Shown here: positions 1-7,502 of the stretch, piece after piece | How positions within the stretch are numbered: position 1 is the stretch's first letter | Layout of the letters: every line of letters starts with the position of its first letter | Origin: an uncultured Bacillaceae bacterium | GTDB taxonomy: Bacteria > Bacillota > Bacilli > Bacillales > Amphibacillaceae | NCBI GenBank assembly: GCA_937925695.1 | Contig: CALAMD010000129.1 | Location: forward strand, 1 to 64,000 | Direction of reading: 5' to 3' | DNA: 64,000 nucleotides | Notes under the pieces: model-generated | The model's input: the letters and a program-made list of their open reading frames with translations, nothing else | What the model was told of the DNA's origin: nothing | Databases searched by the model: none | Made by a program: the position numbers and the translations under genes

Positions 1-16
1 TATTAGGTGAAGAACA

Positions 17-1381
17 GTGACAAAAAAATATATGTTACGAAATACGATGTTAGATCTATTGATCCGCATTGATCGTGATGGTGGCTTCAGTCATCTTGTG
101 ATAGACAATGAAATTAAGCGGCGAAATATCAAATCCCAAGACCGGTCTTTATTAACTGAAGTCGTCTATGGAACGATAGAACGGAAACTAACGTTAGATT
201 TTTGGTTAAAACCATTTATTCAAACAAATAAAAAGTTAGATAATTGGGTAAAGATGTTACTACAAATGTCACTGTATCAAATGTTCTTTTTGGATCGCAT
301 TCCTGCCCATGCCGTCATCCATGAAGCAGTTGAAATAGCCAAAGAAAGAGGCCACCAAGGCATTGCTTCATTCGTGAACGGTGTATTACGTAATATTCAA
401 CGTAAAGGAGTCAGAGATCCTAAAGAAATTAATGATCAAGTTCAACGTTTGGTCATTGAAACGAGTCATCCTCAGTGGCTTGTTGAACGTTGGATCAAAC
501 ACTATGATTTTACAACTACTAAAAACATGTGCTTTGCAAATATAGAAAAAAAGTCAATTTCTGTTAGGATACAACCTCTTAAGATAAGCCGATCAGAAGC
601 AATGACAAGATTATCAGATCAAGGATTTGAAGTCAGACCATCATTGTTTTCCAAGCAAGGTATTATCATTGAGAAGGGAAATATCCTTGAATCTCCCTTG
701 CTAAAAGAAGGCATGTTAACGATTCAAGACCAAAGTTCAATGTTAGTAGCTGAAATGCTTCAACCACAGCCAGGGATGAAGGTCCTTGATGCTTGTAGTG
801 CACCAGGTGGGAAAGCAACCCATATTGCGGAAAAAATGCAAAACGAGGGAAAAGTTTATGCTTATGATATCCATCAAAAAAAAATCCGCTTGGTTACTCA
901 ACGGGCTGATCAACTAGATTTAACTATTATTGATGCAAAACAAGGTGATGCTCGTAAATTACAGGATTTTCATGAACCGGAAAGTTTTGATCGTATCTTA
1001 GTAGATGCCCCGTGCTCAGGACTTGGTGTGATCAGGAGCAAACCAGAAATTAAATATCAAAAAAGTTTAACAGATATCAAACGTTTGGCTACGATACAAC
1101 TTGATATATTGCGTCATATTGCCCCACTCCTCAAAGAGGGTGGTAAGCTAGTTTATAGTACATGTACTGTAGATGTAGCGGAAAATGAAAACGTCGTGAA
1201 AAATTTTTTACTTGAACATAGTGAATTTAATATTGATCAGGAATTTTTCACCGCTTTGCCTGAAGCATTGAGACAGTATAAAGGGATAAGTGAATATGGC
1301 TTACAAATATTCCCCCAAAGCTTTCAATCTGATGGATTTTTCTTGACAAGGATGATAAAAACAAGCAAAACAAGATCCTAG
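17..1381 (+). CDS. rsmB: 16S rRNA (cytosine-C5)-methyltransferase RsmB
   Basis: A 454-residue cytoplasmic enzyme that makes m5C967 in 16S rRNA using S-adenosylmethionine. The first ~130 residues resemble the NusB-like RNA-binding domain of the family. The C-terminal half is the Rossmann methyltransferase: SAM motif DACSAPGGKA near residue 258, VDAPCSGLG with Cys333, and YSTCT with the expected catalytic Cys383. The start is a GTG at 17 preceded by TAGGTGA. Length is normal for the family. In relatives fmt lies just upstream, and the first bases of the window may be its tail. The next gene in B. subtilis would be rlmN, which is absent here. Confidence 0.95.
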   Translation: MTKKYMLRNTMLDLLIRIDRDGGFSHLVIDNEIKRRNIKSQDRSLLTEVVYGTIERKLTLDFWLKPFIQTNKKLDNWVKMLLQMSLYQMFFLDRIPAHAVIHEAVEIAKERGHQGIASFVNGVLRNIQRKGVRDPKEINDQVQRLVIETSHPQWLVERWIKHYDFTTTKNMCFANIEKKSISVRIQPLKISRSEAMTRLSDQGFEVRPSLFSKQGIIIEKGNILESPLLKEGMLTIQDQSSMLVAEMLQPQPGMKVLDACSAPGGKATHIAEKMQNEGKVYAYDIHQKKIRLVTQRADQLDLTIIDAKQGDARKLQDFHEPESFDRILVDAPCSGLGVIRSKPEIKYQKSLTDIKRLATIQLDILRHIAPLLKEGGKLVYSTCTVDVAENENVVKNFLLEHSEFNIDQEFFTALPEALRQYKGISEYGLQIFPQSFQSDGFFLTRMIKTSKTRS

Positions 1382-1426
1382 TCGTTTTATGTAGTGATAC
1401 TTTTTTTTAGTAAATGAGGTGATGGG

Positions 1427-2182
1427 ATGAAGGCACAATTCTTTACTGATCGTGGTTTAGTAAGGAGTCATAATGAAGATTCTGGTGGGGTGTATTATCA
1501 CGAAAATGGGCATCTTTTAGCTATTATTGCTGATGGTATGGGCGGCCATCGGGCAGGAGACATCGCTAGTCAAATGGCTGTTTCACTCATGAAGGAGCAT
1601 TGGTACGAAAGCGAGACGTTTTCCACACCAGAAGAGGCAGAAAAATGGCTTCTTGAAACATTACAGAAGGTGAATGAAGAAATATATCACCAAGCACAAA
1701 ATGAAGAAAATTATGCCGGTATGGGTACGACAGTCGTTGTCACGATTACGACCGAGGAGTTTGTAACAATTGCTCATATAGGGGATAGCCGCTGTTATCT
1801 TTTTAATGAAAATGGTTTTCAGCAAATAACTGAAGATCATTCATTAGTCAATGAGCTTGTACGATCAGGACAAATTTCACAGGCAGATGCCGAATTTCAT
1901 CCACGTAAAAACATTGTCCTAAAAGCCCTAGGGACTGAAGAGAAAGTAACTGCAGAGGTACAAAGTATTTGTTGGGAGCAGGGGGATAAATTATTACTTT
2001 GTACAGATGGTTTAACAGATAAAGTCACCAATGAAGAGTTATCTGAATATATCAGTACAATGCGTGACTTATCAGAAACAGCTAACGAATTAATCCATTT
2101 AGCCAATGATAGAGGCGGAGAAGACAATATTTCTGTCATTATTATTAATCACGAGTCATCTGAAAAGGCGGGTGAACATTGA
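1427..2182 (+). CDS. prpC: PP2C-family protein phosphatase PrpC (Stp)
   Basis: A 251-residue metal-dependent Ser/Thr phosphatase that reverses phosphorylation by the neighbouring PASTA kinase. All PP2C metal motifs are visible: RSHNEDS near the N-terminus, ADGMGGH (~36), HIGDSRCYLF (~117), CTDGLTD (~193) and GGEDNISVI (~230). No signal peptide or membrane segment is seen, so it is cytosolic. The ATG is preceded by GAGGTGATGGG. Its TGA overlaps the prkC start by one base (TGATG), which indicates translational coupling of phosphatase and kinase. Confidence 0.95.
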   Translation: MKAQFFTDRGLVRSHNEDSGGVYYHENGHLLAIIADGMGGHRAGDIASQMAVSLMKEHWYESETFSTPEEAEKWLLETLQKVNEEIYHQAQNEENYAGMGTTVVVTITTEEFVTIAHIGDSRCYLFNENGFQQITEDHSLVNELVRSGQISQADAEFHPRKNIVLKALGTEEKVTAEVQSICWEQGDKLLLCTDGLTDKVTNEELSEYISTMRDLSETANELIHLANDRGGEDNISVIIINHESSEKAGEH

Positions 2183-4164
2183 TGCTAGCAGGTCACCTAT
2201 TAAATGATCGCTACCGAATTAAAAAAAGAATAGGCGGCGGTGGGATGGCTAATGTTTATTTAGCCGAAGATCTGATCCTGCAACGAGAAGTGGCTATTAA
2301 AGCGTTAAGAGCAGAATATGCCAATGATGAAGAATTTATCGCACGATTTGATCGTGAAGCCCAAGCAGCTACTAGCTTATCCCATCCAAATATAGTTAAT
2401 ATTTACGACGTAGGTGAAGAAGATCATATTCTCTACATGGTTATGGAATATGTCGACGGCTTAACGTTAAAGCAATATATTCAAAAGTATAGTCCGATTG
2501 ACGTCCATGAAGCTTTAGACATCATGAAACAAGTCACTTCTGCTATAGCTCATGCTCATGCACATGACTTTGTTCATCGAGATATAAAACCACAAAATAT
2601 TTTAATTGATACATATGGAAATGTAAAAGTAACCGATTTTGGGATTGCTGTTGCCCTTAGTGCGACTTCTCTTACCAAAACAAATGCGGTGTTAGGTTCT
2701 GTACATTACTTATCACCTGAGCAGGCAAGAGGAGGGATGGCGACAAAAAAATCTGATATTTATTCTTTGGGTATTGTTTTGTTTGAATTGTTAACAGGTC
2801 GGTTACCCTTTTCGGGTCAAACACCTGTATCGATTGCTTTAAAACATTTACAATCCGAAACACCATCGATCAGACAATTTAATCCAGATATTCCTCAAAG
2901 TGTAGAAAATATTGTGTTAAAAGCCACAACGAAAGATCCTTTTCATCGATTTGAAACAGTTTATGAAATGGAGGAAGCAATTGAATTTGCTTTTCATCCT
3001 GATCGTTTGCATGAAGAAAGATATGAACCACCAGTTGAAGTCGGTGAAGAAACCAAAGCTATTCCGATTATTACGGATACAAATTTGGAAGCAAATCAAA
3101 ATCAGGATACGATTATTCATCAGCCAAATGTAGCAACGAAGAGATATCCAAATCAGGACAATCGTAATGTTGACGAGCCACCAAAACCTAAAAAGAAGAA
3201 GAAATGGTGGATAATAGCGACGGTATTTTTTGTTTTATTAAGTTCCATTGGTTTAGCCATTTTTCTAATTCCAGGACTATTAAAACCGAATGAAGTAGTC
3301 ATTCCTGATGTGATTGATTTACCTTATGAAGAAGCTGTTGAAGTATTAGCAGAAGCTAATTTACAAGATGAGATGGAATTTGTATTTTCTGATGAAATTG
3401 AAGCAGACCACGTTGTTCAAACAGATCCACGAGTAGGGCGAACAGTGGTTGAGGGCTCAACGGTAACGCTATATGTCAGTCAAGGCAAAGAAACGACTAC
3501 ATTTCAAAATTATGAAGGGCGAGACTTTCAACAAGTAAAAAGATTGTTAACTGACCTTGGTTTTGAGGACATTTTAGTGTATGAAGTATATTCGGATTTA
3601 CCAGTTGGCCAAATCATTACGCAAATCCAACCTGAGCCTGATAGTGAAGTTGTCCCAAGTGAGACTCAAGTGATATTTGAAGTCAGTGTTGGTCCTGAGA
3701 CAGTCAGCTTATCAGATCTCAAACAAATGACAGAGCAAGAGGCAAAGGATTATTTAGACAGTCGTGGATTGGTGATGAATAAAATTGAAGAACATTCTAA
3801 TGATGTAGATGAAGGTCGAGTGATCCGGCATCATCCTGAAGCTAATACACCATTAGAAATTGGTAGCACAGTTGATGTCTATATTTCTACTGGCCCAGAA
3901 CCATTACCACCTGTTTCACATTATGTAACCTTTACTGTCCCATATACATTACCTGTTGATGCTGAGGAAGAGCAGGCTGTATTTATCTATGTTGAAGATA
4001 TGAATCATTCTATGACAGAAGTTTTTGCAGAAGACTATATCACCGAAGATACCCAATACACATTAACGTTAACGATAGCCCCTGAGTCTACGGCTTCTTA
4101 TAAAGTAATTACCAATGACCAAGTCATCATTGAGAGATCAATTGCTTATGAGGAAGGTGAATAA
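2182..4164 (+). CDS. prkC: Membrane Ser/Thr protein kinase PrkC with PASTA repeats
   Basis: A 660-residue Hanks-type kinase that senses peptidoglycan fragments or lipid II outside the cell and phosphorylates cytoplasmic targets. The kinase domain covers ~10-270: glycine loop GGGGMANVYLAED, VAIK lysine, HRDIKPQN catalytic loop, DFG, and a Thr-rich activation segment ending in SPEQARG. A lysine-rich stretch precedes one membrane helix at ~343-363. Three PASTA repeats follow (~368-435, ~436-505, ~506-571), each ending in a Val-Ser-x-Gly-like edge, then an ~85-residue beta-rich C-terminal domain. I chose ATG 2182 over the in-frame TTG three bases upstream because GGGTGA is spaced 6 nt from it and homologues begin at that Met. 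Confidence 0.94.
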   Translation: MLAGHLLNDRYRIKKRIGGGGMANVYLAEDLILQREVAIKALRAEYANDEEFIARFDREAQAATSLSHPNIVNIYDVGEEDHILYMVMEYVDGLTLKQYIQKYSPIDVHEALDIMKQVTSAIAHAHAHDFVHRDIKPQNILIDTYGNVKVTDFGIAVALSATSLTKTNAVLGSVHYLSPEQARGGMATKKSDIYSLGIVLFELLTGRLPFSGQTPVSIALKHLQSETPSIRQFNPDIPQSVENIVLKATTKDPFHRFETVYEMEEAIEFAFHPDRLHEERYEPPVEVGEETKAIPIITDTNLEANQNQDTIIHQPNVATKRYPNQDNRNVDEPPKPKKKKKWWIIATVFFVLLSSIGLAIFLIPGLLKPNEVVIPDVIDLPYEEAVEVLAEANLQDEMEFVFSDEIEADHVVQTDPRVGRTVVEGSTVTLYVSQGKETTTFQNYEGRDFQQVKRLLTDLGFEDILVYEVYSDLPVGQIITQIQPEPDSEVVPSETQVIFEVSVGPETVSLSDLKQMTEQEAKDYLDSRGLVMNKIEEHSNDVDEGRVIRHHPEANTPLEIGSTVDVYISTGPEPLPPVSHYVTFTVPYTLPVDAEEEQAVFIYVEDMNHSMTEVFAEDYITEDTQYTLTLTIAPESTASYKVITNDQVIIERSIAYEEGE

Positions 4165-5049
4165 ATGAAAGAAGGTCGAATCATCAAGGCCCTCAGTGGT
4201 TATTATTATGTGCAAACAGATGAAAAAATCTATGCTTGTAGAGGAAGAGGCGTATTTCGAAAAAAGAACATCCAACCTTTAGTCGGAGATTTTGTTGTCT
4301 TTCAAATAACCGATGAGGAAGAAGGTTATATACAAGAAATTAAACCACGGACGAATGAATTAATGAGACCGCCTATTGCTAATGTGGATCAAGCGATTAT
4401 TGTGACTTCGGCAAAAATGCCTGATTTTAGTCCGTTGCTACTCGATCGTTTTCTCGTTTTAATTGAAGCGAACCAGATTCAACCGGTAATATTTATTACT
4501 AAAATGGATCTAACGTCGGCAGATGAAACCGAAGTCATGAATAAATATAAAGTTGCCTATGAAAGAATCGGTTATCCAGTTGAATTGCTTACTGTAGTTG
4601 ATCAAAAGTTTGATCAATCACAAGTACAACCATATTTAGCCAATAAAGTGACGGTTATTGCCGGTCAGTCTGGTGTCGGTAAAACATCGTTATTAAATGC
4701 ATTAAAGCCTGATCTGTCTATGGAAACCAATCCTATCTCAAAGAGTCTAGGTCGGGGAAAACATACGACTAGACATGTAGAATTAATCGAGATAAATAAT
4801 GGTTTAGTTGCTGATACTCCAGGTTTTAGCTCATTAGAATTACATGATATTGAATTAGAAGAATTAGGTAACTGTTTTCCAGAGATAAAAAGTCGTAAAC
4901 ACAAATGTAAATTTCGTGGTTGCCTCCATTTAAGAGAACCGAATTGTGCAGTGAAATTCGCATTAAGTCAAGGGGAAATTGAACAGTTCCGTTATGAAAA
5001 CTATGTACAATTTAGTGAAGAAATACAATCTAGAAAGCCGAGGTATTGA
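4165..5049 (+). CDS. rsgA: Ribosome small-subunit-dependent GTPase RsgA (CpgA)
   Basis: A 294-residue circularly permuted GTPase that acts late in 30S maturation. An N-terminal OB-fold (~1-70) precedes the G domain, whose motifs occur in permuted order: TKMDL (G4, ~111), GQSGVGKTSLLN (G1, ~168), DTPGFS (G3, ~217). The C-terminal zinc knuckle is visible as CKFRGCLHLREPNC with its Cys/His ligands. It starts directly after the prkC stop. The prpC-prkC-rsgA order is the standard Bacillus cluster, and PrkC-type kinases are known to phosphorylate RsgA. Confidence 0.95.
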   Translation: MKEGRIIKALSGYYYVQTDEKIYACRGRGVFRKKNIQPLVGDFVVFQITDEEEGYIQEIKPRTNELMRPPIANVDQAIIVTSAKMPDFSPLLLDRFLVLIEANQIQPVIFITKMDLTSADETEVMNKYKVAYERIGYPVELLTVVDQKFDQSQVQPYLANKVTVIAGQSGVGKTSLLNALKPDLSMETNPISKSLGRGKHTTRHVELIEINNGLVADTPGFSSLELHDIELEELGNCFPEIKSRKHKCKFRGCLHLREPNCAVKFALSQGEIEQFRYENYVQFSEEIQSRKPRY

Positions 5050-5051
5050 TA

Positions 5052-5723
5052 ATGATAAAAATAGCACCATCAATATTATCTGCTGATTTTGCTAAATTAG
5101 GAGAGGAAATAAAAGACGTTGAAAAGGGTGGAGCAGACTATATCCATGTTGACGTCATGGATGGTCACTTTGTGCCAAACATGACGTTAGGTCCGCTCAT
5201 AGTTGAATCGATTCGGCCGGTAACAAATTTACCGTTAGATGTTCATTTAATGATTGAAAACCCAGATCAATATATCCCAATGTTTGCCAGTGCCGGTGCT
5301 TCAATTATATCGGTACATCAAGAAGCATGTATTCATTTACACCGGACAATTCAATTAATTAAGAGTACGAATACGAAAGCAGGAGTTGTAATCAATCCAG
5401 GTACGCCACCAGAAATGATTAAAGAAGTGTTGCCAGATATTGACTTAGTCTTGGTAATGACAGTTAATCCAGGCTTCGGTGGGCAATCATTTTTACCTCA
5501 TACCCTGAAAAAAATAGAAACGATAGCCGCCTGGCGTGATAAATATGAATTGTCATTTGAAATAGAAGTCGATGGTGGTGTGAATCGCAAAACAGCGAAA
5601 TTATGTACAGATGCTGGCGCTAATGTTTTAGTTGCTGGTAGTGCGGTATTCAATCATTCTGACCGAGCTAAAGCTATTCAAGAAATTAGATTAGCAACAC
5701 AAAGTACGGAGCAATTAGGATGA
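5052..5723 (+). CDS. rpe: Ribulose-phosphate 3-epimerase
   Basis: A 223-residue TIM-barrel enzyme that interconverts D-ribulose 5-phosphate and D-xylulose 5-phosphate in the pentose phosphate pathway. Signature stretches are HVDVMDGHFVPN (metal-binding His/Asp), DVHLMIENP, VNPGFGGQSF (phosphate loop) and EVDGGV near the C-terminus. ATG 5052 is preferred over the TTG at 5046 because GAGGT (5040-5044) is 7 nt upstream of the ATG, and homologues start MIKIAPSILSADF. The stop overlaps thiN by several bases. Confidence 0.95.
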   Translation: MIKIAPSILSADFAKLGEEIKDVEKGGADYIHVDVMDGHFVPNMTLGPLIVESIRPVTNLPLDVHLMIENPDQYIPMFASAGASIISVHQEACIHLHRTIQLIKSTNTKAGVVINPGTPPEMIKEVLPDIDLVLVMTVNPGFGGQSFLPHTLKKIETIAAWRDKYELSFEIEVDGGVNRKTAKLCTDAGANVLVAGSAVFNHSDRAKAIQEIRLATQSTEQLG

Positions 5724-6388
5724 CGAAAATTGGTATTGTTGGTAGTGGTCCAGAGCAATTAATTCCAGATCTTCACGATTATAAAAATAAAATTGACATA
5801 TGGATCGGTGCAGATCGCGGAGCAGCGACGTTACTTAACCAGCAATTAACAATTGATTATGCAGTTGGTGACTTTGATTCCATCGATGAGCAAACGTTAG
5901 CGACCATTCAACTATCAGCTTATCAACTAAAAAAGTTTCCCGTTGAAAAAGATGAAACAGATTTAGAAATTGCGATTCATTTAGCCCTATCATTAAAGCC
6001 TGATCATGTATACTTATTCGGAGTTACTGGTGGACGGTTAGACCATGAACTGATTAATATTCAATTATTATCCACTTTTTTAAATCATCAGGTCAACGCG
6101 AAAATCGTTGACAAGCATAATGTGATTGAGTTAAAGTCACCAAATCGTTATGAAGTACAAGCAGAAAAATTATATCCTTATATTTCATTTGTTCCCCTTA
6201 CGCCAACAGTCAAAGGATTAACTTTACAAGGCTTTTATTATCCCTTAGAAAATAAAGATATTACCTGGGGATCAACCCTTTGTATCTCAAATAAGCTTCT
6301 TGGAAATTATGGTACTTTTTCATTCAATGAAGGCATACTATTATTAATAAAGAGTCGAGATGTAAACCATAATCCGATTCCAACGTAG
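5720..6388 (+). CDS. thiN: Thiamine pyrophosphokinase
   Basis: A 222-residue enzyme that transfers pyrophosphate from ATP to thiamine to make thiamine diphosphate. Motifs are GADRGAATLL (~30), VGDFDSI (~50) with its metal-binding acids, KDETDLEIAI (~75) and GGRLDH (~100), followed by a beta-rich C-terminal thiamine-binding domain. The ATG overlaps the rpe stop (ATGA), so the two genes are translationally coupled. No TPP riboswitch is apparent in front of it, as expected for a salvage or housekeeping kinase embedded in an operon. Confidence 0.93.
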   Translation: MTKIGIVGSGPEQLIPDLHDYKNKIDIWIGADRGAATLLNQQLTIDYAVGDFDSIDEQTLATIQLSAYQLKKFPVEKDETDLEIAIHLALSLKPDHVYLFGVTGGRLDHELINIQLLSTFLNHQVNAKIVDKHNVIELKSPNRYEVQAEKLYPYISFVPLTPTVKGLTLQGFYYPLENKDITWGSTLCISNKLLGNYGTFSFNEGILLLIKSRDVNHNPIPT

Positions 6389-6416
6389 TTTGTTTGTATT
6401 TAGAGGAGGGGGACCA

Positions 6417-6500
6417 GTGAAATTTTATACGATTAAACTCCCGAGATTTCTTGGTGGCTTTGTGCGTATTATTATTGGAGTATTTAAGAAAGAAAAGTGA
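6417..6500 (+). CDS. spoVM: Stage V sporulation protein SpoVM, 27 residues
   Basis: A 27-codon gene starting with GTG behind GAGGAGGGGGACCA. The peptide begins MKFYTIKLPRFLGGFV and ends with a short basic tail (KKEK). B. subtilis SpoVM is a 26-residue amphipathic helix beginning MKFYTIKLPKFLGGIV that recognises the convex forespore membrane and anchors the SpoIVA coat basement layer. Match and position (thiN-spoVM-rpmB) both agree with B. subtilis. Pro9, important for membrane insertion in the known protein, is conserved. Expression in relatives is sporulation-specific, but I do not see a confident sigma-E promoter. Confidence 0.93.
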   Translation: MKFYTIKLPRFLGGFVRIIIGVFKKEK

Positions 6501-6509
6501 GCGGCATCA

Positions 6510-6546
6510 TGCTTTTGTCATTTGTTTGACAGAAGCACATTTTTTT
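6510..6546 (+). terminator. Rho-independent terminator after spoVM
   Basis: An 11-bp stem pairs TGCTTTTGTCA (6510-6520) with TGACAGAAGCA (6527-6537), with one G-U pair, followed by a T run at 6540-6546. It ends the rsmB-to-spoVM transcription unit. Confidence 0.8.
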
Positions 6547-6582
6547 AGGTGGATGGATTTCTCTAAGGTAAAATCAAAAAAT

Positions 6583-6617
6583 AAAAGCACCCTTCTTTTT
6601 TGGATAGGGTGCTTTTT
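6583..6617 (-). terminator. Terminator of rpmB (probably bidirectional)
   Basis: A perfect stem AAAAGCACCCT (6583-6593) / AGGGTGCTTTT (6606-6616) is flanked by A-rich and T-rich arms, so it can work in either direction. It lies 36 bases past the rpmB stop on the minus strand and backs up the spoVM terminator on the plus strand. Confidence 0.8.
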
Positions 6618-6652
6618 GGCTTATTAAGTATTTATGTTTTTGATCAGAATAA

Positions 6653-6841
6653 TTATACTCGTTCAACCTTACCAGATTTTAGTGCACGAGCTGAAACATA
6701 AACCCGTTTTGGTTTTCCATTTACCATGATACGTACTTTTTGGACATTAGCTTTCCACTTGCGCTTCGTAGCATTTAACGCGTGGGAACGATTATTACCT
6801 GTCCGTGTTTTACGACCAGTAATGACACATTTTCTAGCCAT
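6653..6841 (-). CDS. rpmB: 50S ribosomal protein L28
   Basis: A 62-residue basic protein beginning [20 protein letters not shown], the typical L28 N-terminus, and ending in the L28 pattern of Arg/Lys-rich strands. Only one Cys is present in the CxxC region, so this looks like the zinc-independent form. It is the only confident minus-strand gene in the window. It is preceded by AGGAGGGA on its own strand and is divergent from yloU, exactly as in B. subtilis. Confidence 0.96.
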   Translation of the reverse strand: MARKCVITGRKTRTGNNRSHALNATKRKWKANVQKVRIMVNGKPKRVYVSARALKSGKVERV

Positions 6842-6886
6842 GGGAAATCCCTCCTACTCTATCTTTTGCGTCAATTGTACTCAATA

Positions 6887-6915
6887 AACTTACCATAAAT
6901 TCACTTAAAATGCAA
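6887..6915 (-). promoter_or_regulatory. Promoter for rpmB
   Basis: On the minus strand, TTGCAT (-35, plus-strand 6910-6915) is 17 bp from TAAGTT (-10, 6887-6892), and a TG extension precedes the -10. It gives a leader of about 40 nt. Confidence 0.55.
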
Positions 6916-6982
6916 TGAATATTTTTATCACGTTAATTGCATATGTATGAAAATTTATAATTTTTATGATTTAGGTTAAATC

Positions 6983-7077
6983 TTGACAGAAATGAAGGAT
7001 TCCTTCATTCTAATTATGGGTAACGATAATTTAATAATTGATGTGTACTGTTTTTTACCTCTCGAATGTAGTAAAAT
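6983..7077 (+). promoter_or_regulatory. Promoter region of yloU-fakA with a perfect palindrome
   Basis: A consensus TTGACA is at 6983-6988. Three bases later comes a perfect 9+1+9 palindrome, AATGAAGGA-T-TCCTTCATT (6991-7009). A -10 candidate TTCTAA (7008-7013) touches its right arm, though the 19-bp spacing is long. A second -10-like TAAAAT is at 7072-7077 with a weak -35. A repressor bound at the palindrome would block the TTGACA promoter. Confidence 0.5.
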
Positions 7078-7110
7078 GTCCTTATAGAAAAGGTATAAAG
7101 GAGGATCTTG

Positions 7111-7473
7111 ATGACGATTGAGCTGAATACAAAAGCTGGGCAAGTAACAATTACCAATGAAGTAATTGCGACGATTGCTGGCGGTGCAGCCGTTGAATGT
7201 TACGGAATTGTGGGTATGGCATCAAAAAGTCAAATTAAAGATGGCTTTGCTGAAATAATTGGTAAAGAAAATTACTCACGGGGAGTAGTCGTCAGACAAG
7301 AAGATGATAGTCTGCATGTAGATATGTATATTATTGTTAGTTATGGTACAAAAATTTCTGAAGTAGCTCATAATGTTCAATCACAAGTAAAATATAAACT
7401 CAATCAATCACTAGGTCTAGAGGTTGATTCGGTAAATATTTATATTCAGGGCGTCCGAGTGTCCAAAGATTAA
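7111..7473 (+). CDS. yloU: Asp23/Gls24 family envelope stress response protein (YloU)
   Basis: A 120-residue member of the Asp23 family (DUF322). The family pattern is clear: an N-terminal GQVTITNEVIATIAGGAA stretch, an internal VECYGIVGM, and a C-terminal KYKLNQSLGLEVDSVNIYIQGV. No transmembrane helix is present; family members associate with membrane-anchored AmaP-like partners. ATG 7111 has AGGAGG 6 nt upstream and is preferred over the TTG just before it. It is co-transcribed with fakA 29 nt downstream, the conserved pair in Bacilli. Confidence 0.9.
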   Translation: MTIELNTKAGQVTITNEVIATIAGGAAVECYGIVGMASKSQIKDGFAEIIGKENYSRGVVVRQEDDSLHVDMYIIVSYGTKISEVAHNVQSQVKYKLNQSLGLEVDSVNIYIQGVRVSKD

Positions 7474-7502
7474 CCTGTGATGATGATAGAGGAGGAAGTA
7501 TA

